Shown here piece after piece: positions 6,777-14,606 of a stretch of DNA of 16,944 bases. The position numbers were made by a program, and so were the translations under genes. Positions within the stretch are counted from its first letter, which is position 1. Every line of letters begins with the position of its first letter. The DNA comes from Bacteroidota bacterium. GTDB lineage: Bacteria; Bacteroidota; Bacteroidia; Chitinophagales; Chitinophagaceae. Location: positions 1 through 16,944 of the forward strand of contig JAEZRB010000199.1 of assembly GCA_023412975.1 (NCBI GenBank), read 5' to 3'. Under the pieces are notes generated by a model. It had not been told where the DNA came from. It searched no databases and was given only the letters and a program-made list of their open reading frames with translations.

Positions 6777-8810
6777 TTATCTTATAATTACCGTTCCCAT
6801 TTTTCGGGTAATACCAATCTCGGCTTTTTTCAAATGCTCATGTGTCTGGTGAAGGATATCGTATTCTTCAGGTGTATGCGTTTTTTCCATGTCTACCTGG
6901 TTTTCAAGTAGCATTCTTTTTATCTTTCGAAGCTTGAGATAGTTGATGACCGATTCTACTTCCTCGTTGGTTTTATCTTCATCCATTTTTAAGAATCTAA
7001 GCAATTCCTTGTCGTTGTCTTTAGCAATGGTACGCATAAAGTCCTCGTAGCTTTGTTCAAACAATTGCTTCTGAAATCCACTGTCCTGGCTGAATTCGGT
7101 ACGCCACCGCTCGCTTTCTTCATAAGGAAAATTGAGCAGGGAAACGGCAAAGGTGCTGAGCCGGGTATCGGGATGATAAATGAAAAAATTCTTTTCGGGA
7201 GCGGTTTGGTTTCGCAAAAGCGTTTCGCGGAAGGTATTGAGCAATGCAAGCACATCCTGGTTGTCGATCAGGCTTTCATCCACCATTTCTTCGAAAATAT
7301 GTTCGGCGACCAGGGTCTGATCATCCCATTTCCTTATCCCGAATTCCAGGAGTATTCTCGCCAGTTCCCGCTCCTGCAATTCATCTTTAAATAAGAGGTT
7401 AAATGTGGCATCATCATAATTTGTCTCCTCCGCCTGCCTGGCATTTTCTTCATGTTTCTTCGCTTCATCAAATGGAAGTTTTCTTTCCTGGGTGGCGATC
7501 CTGTCGCGAATAAATTTGTTGACCAGCGAATGCAGACCCGCCTCATCTATCTTCAGGATCTGTGCGCATTGTTTGATATAATCCTGCTGTTTGGTAAAAT
7601 CCTCGGCTTTATTGATCCGCGCGATCGTCTCGGCCATTCGGCTTACTACCTCCGCTTTTTTTACCGAATCGTTGCCCACATCTTTCAATGCTACTTCCAG
7701 TTGAAACAGGATAAAGTCTTTTTTATGCTGCTGTACAAACTGGGTAAATGCCGAGGCGCCTACTTTGTTTACATAACTATCCGGGTCTTCTTTATCGGGG
7801 ATCAGCACAAGTTTTACATTCAACCCTTCTTCCAGCGCGAGGTCAAGACCGCGTAAAGCAGCCTTTACACCGGCTGCGTCACCATCATAAACAATGGTGA
7901 GGTTGTTTGTGTATTTTTTTATCAGGCGCAACTGATCTGGTGTAAGCGAAGTACCACCAGAGGCAACGACATTCTCTATGCCGGCCTGGTGCAGGGATAC
8001 GACATCCGTGTAACCTTCAACCAGCAGACATTCATCTGCTTTATCAATAGCCTGCCTTGCCTGGTATGAGCCATAAAGAATTTTGCTCTTTACATAGATC
8101 TCGTTTTCGGGAGTATTGATATACTTTGGCGCCTTATCGTTTGATTTCAAAATGCGGGCGCCAAAACCCAGCACTTTCCCACTGTGATTATGAATAGGAA
8201 AGATCACTCTTCCCCTGTAGTTGTCCGACAGCTGTTCGTTGCGCATGGCAACCAGCCCGGTTTTCAACAGCAGGTCTGCATTGAACTGTTTGGCTAATGC
8301 CTCTTTCGTGAAAGCATCCCTTTGCTGGGGTGAGTAGCCCAGTTGGAACTTGCGAATGATCTCTTCGCGGAAGCCGCGTTCTTTGAGATAGCTCAGGCCG
8401 ATATCCTGTCCTTCTTCCGTTTCAAATAGAGACCGTGTAAAGAATTGCTGGGCAAAATTATTAATGATAAAAAGACTTTCAGCTGATTGTTGTTGCTGAC
8501 GCTGCTCATCCGTCGCGAAAGTTTCTTCTACTTCGATATTGTATTTTTTCGCCAGCCATTTGAGGGCTTCTACATAGCTGTACTTTTCGTGTTCCATCAC
8601 AAAGCTGATGGAATTGCCGCTCTTGCCACAACCAAAACACTTGTAGATCTCTTTGCTGGGTGACACCGTAAAAGAGGGCGTTTTTTCATTGTGAAAAGGA
8701 CAAAGGCCCAGGTAACTGGCGCCCCTTTTTTTAAGCTTCACAAATTCACCTACGATGTCTACAATATCAATGTGCCCCAGGATCTGCTGTATCGTATTTT
8801 GAGAGATCAT
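6777..8810 (-). CDS. dnaG: DNA primase
   Basis: DnaG makes the RNA primers for DNA replication at the fork, partnered with the DnaB helicase. The 677-residue product has the CHC2 zinc finger (Cys37, His40, Cys58, Cys61 in CPFH and CFGC), the catalytic core from about 120, and the TOPRIM motifs EGYTD (265-269), DGDAAG (309-314) and DPDS (342-345) that hold the metal ions. The region after about 430 is the less conserved helicase-interaction part. The length is normal for Bacteroidota. The start at 8810 gives the expected MISQNTIQQI opening. The gene lies 18 bases after the oxidoreductase stop and may be co-transcribed with it; I found no clear promoter in that gap, only a one-mismatch AACCTTTG. 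Confidence 0.97.
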   Translation of the reverse strand: MISQNTIQQILGHIDIVDIVGEFVKLKKRGASYLGLCPFHNEKTPSFTVSPSKEIYKCFGCGKSGNSISFVMEHEKYSYVEALKWLAKKYNIEVEETFATDEQRQQQQSAESLFIINNFAQQFFTRSLFETEEGQDIGLSYLKERGFREEIIRKFQLGYSPQQRDAFTKEALAKQFNADLLLKTGLVAMRNEQLSDNYRGRVIFPIHNHSGKVLGFGARILKSNDKAPKYINTPENEIYVKSKILYGSYQARQAIDKADECLLVEGYTDVVSLHQAGIENVVASGGTSLTPDQLRLIKKYTNNLTIVYDGDAAGVKAALRGLDLALEEGLNVKLVLIPDKEDPDSYVNKVGASAFTQFVQQHKKDFILFQLEVALKDVGNDSVKKAEVVSRMAETIARINKAEDFTKQQDYIKQCAQILKIDEAGLHSLVNKFIRDRIATQERKLPFDEAKKHEENARQAEETNYDDATFNLLFKDELQERELARILLEFGIRKWDDQTLVAEHIFEEMVDESLIDNQDVLALLNTFRETLLRNQTAPEKNFFIYHPDTRLSTFAVSLLNFPYEESERWRTEFSQDSGFQKQLFEQSYEDFMRTIAKDNDKELLRFLKMDEDKTNEEVESVINYLKLRKIKRMLLENQVDMEKTHTPEEYDILHQTHEHLKKAEIGITRKMGTVIIR

Positions 8811-8821
8811 CTTGCTGCTAC

Positions 8822-8838
8822 AAAGGTTTTAAACCTTT
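8822..8838 (-). repeat. AT-rich hairpin at the oxidoreductase-dnaG junction
   Basis: AAAGGTT (8822-8828) and AACCTTT (8832-8838) flank the three bases TTA, which are the oxidoreductase stop codon read on the minus strand. The loop is too tight for the full stem and no T-run follows in the minus direction, so this is probably not an efficient terminator. It might modulate readthrough into dnaG. Confidence 0.3.
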
Positions 8839-9974
8839 ACCCACGCCTGTTTTTTATTGCTTTCAAGTATTCTTTCACAGATCAGCAACTCGCGATAACC
8901 ATCTTCAAAACTAGGGTATGAAGGTCGGTCGGGCTGCTTGCCTGCTGCAACTGCCTGGTAAACTTCTTTAAATAATTGTTTCGAGGTATCGGGGAACCCT
9001 TCATTATGTCCACCGGGGAAACTCATGATTGCGCCGGCTTCGGGATAGGCGAGGGAGGGATCACGCATGATAGTTTGATTGTATCCATCGCGATTGCCGA
9101 CCCATACCGAATTGGGTGCTTCTGAATTCCAGGCAAATGTCTTCTTTGATCCCGAGATTTCCAGCCTCAGTTGGTTTTTGCGACCCGCTGAAACCTGGGA
9201 AACCGTGATGGATCCCCGACTGCCATTATCAAACCGCAAAAGTACATTAGCATGGTCTTCGGTGGTAATGGGCACATCAGCATAATCTTCCGGCTTTAGC
9301 ATTTTCCCGGAATAAGTTTCCACCGGCTTCAGTGGCTTTTTCCTTGTTTTATGGATCGTATTAAAATCGGCCATTACTTCTGTCGTTTTAAGGCCGGTAA
9401 TATATTCCAGGATATCCATCAGGTGTGAACCGATATCAGCAATGGCACGTGAGTCGCCAGACTTGTCGGGTTCAAGTCGCCAGTTATAATCTGTTTCATA
9501 AAACAACCAGTCCTGAAGGTAAGATCCGAGTATCGAGTAGATTTCACCCAGGTCACCTTTTTCCCGCATGATCTTCATCTGGCGCACCAGTGGGTAGTAT
9601 CGGAGGTTAAAATGAACGGCATTTACCAGGCCGGTTTTCTTTGCGAGTGCAACCAGTTCTTCCGCTTCATGAAGATCCTTGGCCAGGGGTTTTTCACAAA
9701 CAACATGTTTGCCTGCCTGCAGTGCGGCCTTTGATTGAGGGTAATGTAAAAAATTGGGTGTGCAGATATGAACGCTGGTAATATCATTCATCGCCAGTAA
9801 TTCGTCGAAGGTACATGCACGTTCAATACCCAGTTGGGCGGCTTTGGTTTGGGCGAGTTCTGCCGTTGCTTCGCAAAGCGCGGCCACTTCAATATTAGGT
9901 AATCTTCTTAGCGCTTCAATATGCGCGGGGCCAATAAAACCGGTGCCAACCACACCAACTTTAATTTTTTCCAT
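8829..9974 (-). CDS. Gfo/Idh/MocA family oxidoreductase
   Basis: This family catalyses NAD(P)-dependent oxidation or reduction of sugars and cyclitols. The 381-residue product has an N-terminal Rossmann fold with GVVGTGFIG (7-15), the nucleotide-loop CEATAE (34-39) and the CEKPLAK segment (about 93-99) whose Lys is catalytic. The C-terminal half carries DIGSHLMDILEY (about 180-191), supplying the conserved Asp and His. It lacks a Tat signal, so it is cytoplasmic, unlike many secreted Bacteroidota members. The overall plan, with a GGHNEGFPDTSKQLF segment near the end, resembles levoglucosan or myo-inositol dehydrogenase-like members, but the substrate cannot be fixed. It lies directly upstream of dnaG on the same strand, an unexpected partner. 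Confidence 0.92.
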   Translation of the reverse strand: MEKIKVGVVGTGFIGPAHIEALRRLPNIEVAALCEATAELAQTKAAQLGIERACTFDELLAMNDITSVHICTPNFLHYPQSKAALQAGKHVVCEKPLAKDLHEAEELVALAKKTGLVNAVHFNLRYYPLVRQMKIMREKGDLGEIYSILGSYLQDWLFYETDYNWRLEPDKSGDSRAIADIGSHLMDILEYITGLKTTEVMADFNTIHKTRKKPLKPVETYSGKMLKPEDYADVPITTEDHANVLLRFDNGSRGSITVSQVSAGRKNQLRLEISGSKKTFAWNSEAPNSVWVGNRDGYNQTIMRDPSLAYPEAGAIMSFPGGHNEGFPDTSKQLFKEVYQAVAAGKQPDRPSYPSFEDGYRELLICERILESNKKQAWVKV

Positions 9975-10036
9975 TACAGATTTTTTTTAAATTATATTAT
10001 GCCGGTTGCCAATACACTAAAATCTAAGTGGAAGGA

Positions 10037-10107
10037 CCGGGATCAATAAAATTACAGGATATTGCCATTAGGAAAATATTTTTTTAGCCCATGGTCTCCG
10101 GGATCAA
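10037..10107. repeat. Direct 10-base repeat CCGGGATCAA in the divergent intergenic region
   Basis: CCGGGATCAA occurs at 10037-10046 and again at 10098-10107, start to start 61 bases (close to six helical turns). Both lie between the divergent oxidoreductase (start 9974) and cytochrome (start 10236) genes. Paired sites could bind a regulator, but only two copies are visible. Confidence 0.3.
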
Positions 10108-10131
10108 CACTAACGCTAATTACATGAAACA

Positions 10132-10150
10132 GGCCTTGTTTATGAAGGCC
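10132..10150. repeat. GGCCTT/AAGGCC inverted repeat upstream of the cytochrome gene
   Basis: GGCCTT (10132-10137) and AAGGCC (10145-10150) flank seven bases, and the repeat is centred about 43 bases upstream of the -7 box at 10180. It could be an operator dyad or a weak hairpin; no T-run follows on either strand. Confidence 0.3.
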
Positions 10151-10179
10151 CATACAATGCGATGCCGGCTTGTATCAAA

Positions 10180-10187
10180 TATCTTTG
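10180..10187 (+). promoter_or_regulatory. TATCTTTG -7 box of the cytochrome gene
   Basis: This is an exact TAnnTTTG match. It lies downstream of the first in-frame start (TTG at 10170), so the real start must be further in. Transcription would begin near 10194, about 42 bases before the ATG at 10236. The -33 region lacks TTTG, which may mean that an activator is needed. Confidence 0.6.
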
Positions 10188-10235
10188 AGTAACTTCATTG
10201 GTAATGGGCCATTTCTTAAATTCCAGGTAAAGTTT

Positions 10236-11495
10236 ATGATAGGTGTTCAAAAATATGGACGATGGTTAGGGGTGATATCCATTCTTGTCATTTGTGTGTT
10301 TTTATTAACCAAATGTATCAGTAATGGTAAAGATAAAGACCAACAAGGTCCAGGCGAGGACGCAAGTGGAAGGGAGGTGAACTTCAGCCAGTTTACCGGT
10401 TCTGCCGTTTGCGCGGGCTGCCACCAGGATATATATGAAAAACATTTAAAGACCGGCCATTTTCTAACATCACAACCCGCCCTGGCAGAATATATCCGCG
10501 GTCATTTTGAGCCAGGGAAAAACGAATTTGTATATAGCCCCTTGACGAAAGTGGTGATGGAAAAACGGGACAGCGGGTTTTACCAGGTTGTGTACCAGGC
10601 CGGCCGGGAGAAAATGGCACTAAGATTTGATATCGTAACCGGCTCGGGCGCAAAAGGCCAGTCTTACCTGTACTGGTCAAACAATCGCCTTTTTCAAATG
10701 CCGGTTACTTATTATTCTATTGCCGATCAGTGGGCCAATAGCCCCGGCTTCCCGCATAAGGTTGTGCTGAACCGTCCCATTACATCCCGCTGCCTGGAAT
10801 GCCATGCCACCTATGCAGAACTTGTGTCGGAACCGGGCAAAGAACCCGAAGAGTTCGATCGCAATAAAATTTTGTTTGGGGTGGATTGTGAGAAATGCCA
10901 TGGTCCGGCGGCTGGTCATGTCGAATTTCATACAGCCAATCCCGGCGAAAAGCAGGCGCGGCAAATCATCAACCCGGCTTCCCTGACGCGTCAGCAAAAC
11001 CTGGATCTCTGCGGTATGTGTCATGGTGGTGCGTTAAAAAAAACAAAGCCATCATTTGGGTTTGTGGCAGGTGATTCCCTGGCTGATTTTTTTGAACTAA
11101 AAGATCTTGCCAATGCCACACCTACTTTTGACAATATCGATGTTCATGGCAACCAAATGGGTTTATTGAAGGCAAGTAAATGTTTTACCCAAAGCAATAT
11201 GACCTGCAACAGTTGCCATAGCAGCCATGAAAATGAAAGAGGAAACACAAGGCTTTTTTCCCAGCGGTGCATGAACTGCCATAAGCCTGATCATGATAAT
11301 TTTTGTAAAATGGCTACTTCTCTTGGGGCCTCTATCACCAGCAATTGTATCGATTGTCATATGCCATCCCAACGATCCAGGGCTATTACACTCGACCTTC
11401 CCGGCTCAGAGGTACCCGTGGCCGCGTCCGTACGTTCGCACTTTATAAGCATTTACCCTGATGAGGTAAGAAAGTTTTTAAACGAAAAGAAATAG
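10236..11495 (+). CDS. Seven-heme c-type cytochrome
   Basis: The product (419 residues from the ATG at 10236) has seven CXXCH heme-attachment motifs: CAGCH 59-63, CLECH 186-190, CEKCH 218-222, CGMCH 259-263, CNSCH 324-328, CMNCH 345-349 and CIDCH 371-375. It is therefore an exported electron carrier or redox enzyme whose hemes are attached outside the cytoplasm. A hydrophobic segment at about 11-26 ends in LLTKC; Lys before the Cys makes a poor lipobox, so a membrane anchor is as likely as a lipid anchor. The first heme site is followed by about 120 residues without heme, then six hemes in the C-terminal half, a layout reminiscent of cytochrome c554-like proteins. No quinol oxidase, Ccm or terminal reductase gene is adjacent, so the partner and substrate are unknown. 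Confidence 0.9.
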   Translation: MIGVQKYGRWLGVISILVICVFLLTKCISNGKDKDQQGPGEDASGREVNFSQFTGSAVCAGCHQDIYEKHLKTGHFLTSQPALAEYIRGHFEPGKNEFVYSPLTKVVMEKRDSGFYQVVYQAGREKMALRFDIVTGSGAKGQSYLYWSNNRLFQMPVTYYSIADQWANSPGFPHKVVLNRPITSRCLECHATYAELVSEPGKEPEEFDRNKILFGVDCEKCHGPAAGHVEFHTANPGEKQARQIINPASLTRQQNLDLCGMCHGGALKKTKPSFGFVAGDSLADFFELKDLANATPTFDNIDVHGNQMGLLKASKCFTQSNMTCNSCHSSHENERGNTRLFSQRCMNCHKPDHDNFCKMATSLGASITSNCIDCHMPSQRSRAITLDLPGSEVPVAASVRSHFISIYPDEVRKFLNEKK

Positions 11496-11622
11496 GAGGG
11501 TAGGGGTTCCGCTCTGCTATGATTTTTACCGCCCGTCAATTACTACGAATTCTTTCGTTGAAATTGGTGTAAATTAATGCTGGTTGAATTCTCACATTAC
11601 TGCTAACACTCAAACCTATTTT

Positions 11623-11958
11623 ATGCGGCTGCTTATTCTATTCTTCCTGGGACTACCTTGTATTTCTTATGCGCAGGTCAACCGGTCGGCCTGCGAGTTT
11701 GCAAAAGAAAAGATCCAGGACTTTATCGTTACCAAAATTTTCACTGCAGGCGAGTATAAAGCCGTCTCGTTTGGCGAGCTCAGGACAAATTCAGGTGTTG
11801 GTTCACGACATAGTTGGTCTATGTTGCACCAATTTGAGATCATTGATTCGCAGTATGTTTCCAATAAACGAAAAGCTGTTCATACATCCTATAATTTTTC
11901 GTTTTACCTGGATAAAAAACTAAAGGTCCTCAGTGCTGAAAGGTTTGAAGTTGAGTAG
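11623..11958 (+). CDS. Small secreted protein of unknown function
   Basis: The ATG at 11623 gives 111 residues that open with a clear Sec signal peptide, MRLLILFFLGLPCISYAQ, with probable cleavage after AQ at 18. An upstream TTG in the same frame (11584) would place residues before the signal peptide, so it was rejected. The mature part of about 93 residues is mixed, with alternating polar and aromatic residues towards the C-terminus (NFSFYLDKKLKVLSAERFEVE), which suggests a beta-rich end. I recognise no domain. It follows the cytochrome by 127 bases with no clear terminator or promoter between, and converges on the permease gene with only 13 bases between stops. Confidence 0.65.
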   Translation: MRLLILFFLGLPCISYAQVNRSACEFAKEKIQDFIVTKIFTAGEYKAVSFGELRTNSGVGSRHSWSMLHQFEIIDSQYVSNKRKAVHTSYNFSFYLDKKLKVLSAERFEVE

Positions 11959-11971
11959 ATTTATTATGTGC

Positions 11972-13303
11972 TTACAAGAGGAAAAGTGAAAGCAGCCAGG
12001 TAAGAAGGATCGCCGTCAGTCCCATCAGCAGGGTAGCCAGGGTATAAGCTCTCAACATGGCTTTCATATGTATGCCTGAAAACTTTGCGATCACCCAGAA
12101 ATAAGAATCGTTGGCATGGGAAACGACCATAGAACCGGCTCCAAGGGCCAATACACAAAGTATTTTTCCATTTTCTGAATCCAGTCCAAGAACAGGCAGT
12201 AACGGTAAAACGATGGATGCCGCTGTTATGATGGCGACCGTTGATGAGCCCTGTGCCGTTTTCAGGATAAATGCCAGTACAAAAGGAAAGTAGATACCGA
12301 TCGTACCCAGGATTGGTAATGCGGCGAGATGATCGTCAAGATTTGTCGATGCCAGTATGGCACCAAATGCTCCGCCTGCTCCCGTGATTAATAGTATGGT
12401 ACCTGCTTTTTCCAGGGCATCGTGCAGTAACTGGTTGATGCGGTTTTTGGGCCAGTGTTTTTTGGCGGTGATCGCCAGCAATACGGCAATCAGCAGCGCA
12501 ATGACAGGATCACCAAGTGCCAGTAAATTTTTCATCGATCCCGACGAAGCAAAGGGCATATCAATAAAAACAGAACGCAGGGCAATGAGGATGATGGGAA
12601 CTATGACTGGTAAAAATGCCCTTGTAACGGAGGGAAGCGACTCATTTTCTTCTATGATCTCTTCATCATCTGTACCGATGGGTTCCATCTTTTTTCCTGC
12701 TTGTTTTGCCCACCAATGTCCTACAAGCATTACGGGGAATGCGATGATGATACCAAACAGGATCAGTTTGCCGATATCAGCACCGATAGTGCCCGCAGCG
12801 GCGGCAGCACCGGGATGTGGTGGCAGCAAACAATGAACTGCATAGAGTCCCGAAGCCAGCGACACACTCATGATCACGGCCGAAATACCCGTACGCCTGA
12901 TCATTGATTTATTAAGACCACTCAAGACAATGAATCCCGAATCACAAAACACCGGCAACCCAACAACAAAGCCTGTAAGACTTAGAGCCAAAGGCGCATT
13001 TTTTTCACCTGATTTTTTAAGAATATAGGCGGCCATCACCCGGGTACTGCCGGTCTGCTCGAGTAATAAACCCAACAGTGTGCCCAACACGATTAGAAAG
13101 CCCAGCGACTGCATGGTGTTTCCAAATCCTTTTTTTGAAGCAGCAATCAGTTCCGGAAGGGATAGTTCGACCCCGATGCCTGTAACAAGGCAGGCGATCA
13201 GCAGCGCGAAAAAAGCAGGTAGCTTCGACCGGGTGGTAAGCCAAATGATCACTGCAATACCTGCCAGCATGGCGATGATGATCTGCAGGAGGGAAGCATT
13301 CAT
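11972..13303 (-). CDS. GntP family permease (gluconate-type proton symporter)
   Basis: GntP transporters bring in gluconate and related hydroxy acids with protons across the inner membrane. From the ATG at 13303 the product has 443 residues, the normal length; the longer frame from 13372 adds an atypical head and was trimmed. It has about a dozen hydrophobic segments. Family motifs are GLPVFCDSGF (115-124), PPHPGAAAAAG (161-171), and, near the C-terminus, AQGSSTVAIITA and SHANDSYFW. A charged cytoplasmic loop (DDEEIIEENE) lies in the middle. No kinase, dehydratase or regulator for gluconate lies next to it. Because the substrate varies in this family (gluconate, fructuronate, D-serine, glycerate), I give no symbol. 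It is divergent from the chrA-like gene. Confidence 0.92.
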   Translation of the reverse strand: MNASLLQIIIAMLAGIAVIIWLTTRSKLPAFFALLIACLVTGIGVELSLPELIAASKKGFGNTMQSLGFLIVLGTLLGLLLEQTGSTRVMAAYILKKSGEKNAPLALSLTGFVVGLPVFCDSGFIVLSGLNKSMIRRTGISAVIMSVSLASGLYAVHCLLPPHPGAAAAAGTIGADIGKLILFGIIIAFPVMLVGHWWAKQAGKKMEPIGTDDEEIIEENESLPSVTRAFLPVIVPIILIALRSVFIDMPFASSGSMKNLLALGDPVIALLIAVLLAITAKKHWPKNRINQLLHDALEKAGTILLITGAGGAFGAILASTNLDDHLAALPILGTIGIYFPFVLAFILKTAQGSSTVAIITAASIVLPLLPVLGLDSENGKILCVLALGAGSMVVSHANDSYFWVIAKFSGIHMKAMLRAYTLATLLMGLTAILLTWLLSLFLL

Positions 13304-13328
13304 ATAAACAAGATAGTTGACTATAAGG

Positions 13329-13344
13329 AAAATTTGAAAATTTG
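13329..13344. repeat. Tandem AAAATTTG repeat between the divergent permease and chrA genes
   Basis: Two perfect copies of AAAATTTG stand head to tail (13329-13336 and 13337-13344) in the 138-base gap between the two start codons. Each copy contains an AATT core, so the region is likely bent. It may be a binding site or simple AT-rich sequence. Confidence 0.3.
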
Positions 13345-13441
13345 TTCGGGGATTATACCCTTGCAATACCATTGGAAGTGTAAGTCTGCGGAATCATCCA
13401 CTGAACTTCTGCGGTATTTGTTATAAACTTGTCACTCAAAG

Positions 13442-14587
13442 ATGACCAGCAAATCAAATAGTGATCGGCAAAAAAAAGTTACTTCTTTACATGAGCTGGC
13501 CATGTTATTTCTAAAACTCGGCTGCATTGGATTTGGCGGACCTGCCGTACATATCGCCATGATGGAGGAAGAAGTGGTCCGAAAAAGATCCTGGATGAGT
13601 CACGAGCATTTTCTTGACCTGGTGAGTGCTACCAATTTGATTCCCGGTCCCAATTCCACTGAAATGACCATGCATATCGGGCATGAAAGAGCAGGTTGGA
13701 AAGGCCTGGTAGTGGCCGGTAGTTGTTTTATTGTTCCTGCAGTATTGATCACGGCCTGCTTTGCCTGGGCATATCAGCGATATGGCCAACTGCCTAATGT
13801 ATTGCCCTTTATTTACGGTATTAAACCAGCTATAATTTCTGTGGTACTCGTAACAATGATTGCGCTTGGTCGCAAAGCTTTAAAGTCAGCACAATTGGGC
13901 GTAATCGGTGTTTTGGCAGCCGCGGCAGTGTTGATGGGGGTAAATGAAATTTTTGTTTTGTTTGGTGCCGGACTGATTGGTACCCTATTGTATTGGGTGA
14001 AAGGAAACAGACTCCACGGAATTTTTCCATTTTTTTTCCTACAGGCTGCACAGCCGCTTTTAGAGGGGAACTGGCTCCGGGTTTTTGTGATCTTTTTAAA
14101 GATTGGGGCGATACTCTATGGAAGCGGGTATGTGCTGTTCGCATTCCTGGATGCGGAACTGGTAAACCGTGGCTGGCTTAGCAAACAAGAGCTGATCGAT
14201 GCCATAGCAGTAGGACAGTTTACACCAGGTCCTGTATTCTCATCGGCTACGTTTATTGGATGGCAAATAGGGGGTGCCGATGCAGCTATAGCCGCAACTA
14301 TCGGGATATTCCTTCCTTCATTTTTATTTGTCGCCCTTTTGAATCCTATAATCCCCAGGCTTCGCAGTTCGAGGATCATGTCGGTGTTTCTCGACACGAT
14401 TAATATTGCCGCAGTGGCCATCATTCTTTCCATTTTGGTGGAAATGGGACGAGAGACCCTGTTGGACTGGAGAACCATACTGATCGCGGTGCTAAGTTTT
14501 ATCGTGACGTTTTATTTTAAGAAGATCAATACGGCATTCATCATTTTAGGTGGCGCCGCATTGGGATATCTTTTGTGGTTGCTTTGA
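13442..14587 (+). CDS. chrA: Chromate transporter, two-domain (long-chain CHR) type
   Basis: ChrA proteins export chromate across the inner membrane, and the long form has two homologous CHR domains. The 381-residue product shows both: domain one with FLKLGCIGFGGPAVHIAMMEEE (23-44) and LIPGPNSTEM (66-75), domain two with FLKIGAILYGSGYVLFAFLDAE (218-239) and FTPGPVFSSA (260-269). The PGP motif at 68-70 and 262-264 marks each half. There are about ten hydrophobic segments. Whether this copy confers chromate resistance or moves another anion is unknown, since no chrB regulator or metal-response gene is near. TAAACTTG at 13424-13431 (one mismatch) is a -7 candidate only 10 bases before the ATG. 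It converges on the lipoprotein gene with a 19-base gap. Confidence 0.93.
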   Translation: MTSKSNSDRQKKVTSLHELAMLFLKLGCIGFGGPAVHIAMMEEEVVRKRSWMSHEHFLDLVSATNLIPGPNSTEMTMHIGHERAGWKGLVVAGSCFIVPAVLITACFAWAYQRYGQLPNVLPFIYGIKPAIISVVLVTMIALGRKALKSAQLGVIGVLAAAAVLMGVNEIFVLFGAGLIGTLLYWVKGNRLHGIFPFFFLQAAQPLLEGNWLRVFVIFLKIGAILYGSGYVLFAFLDAELVNRGWLSKQELIDAIAVGQFTPGPVFSSATFIGWQIGGADAAIAATIGIFLPSFLFVALLNPIIPRLRSSRIMSVFLDTINIAAVAIILSILVEMGRETLLDWRTILIAVLSFIVTFYFKKINTAFIILGGAALGYLLWLL

Positions 14588-14606
14588 TAACACATGGGGC
14601 GTTGTA

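Noticed and set aside
10204..10230. Eight-codon upstream frame in the cytochrome leader
   Set aside because: It is short, has no composition bias, and the spacing alone does not support a leader peptide.
10170..10235. Upstream TTG start for the cytochrome gene
   Set aside because: The exact -7 box at 10180-10187 lies inside this extension, and the hydrophobic N-terminal segment is better placed from the ATG at 10236.
13304..13372. Longer N-terminus for the GntP permease
   Set aside because: The extra 23 residues do not resemble the family N-terminus, and the ATG at 13303 gives the usual length.
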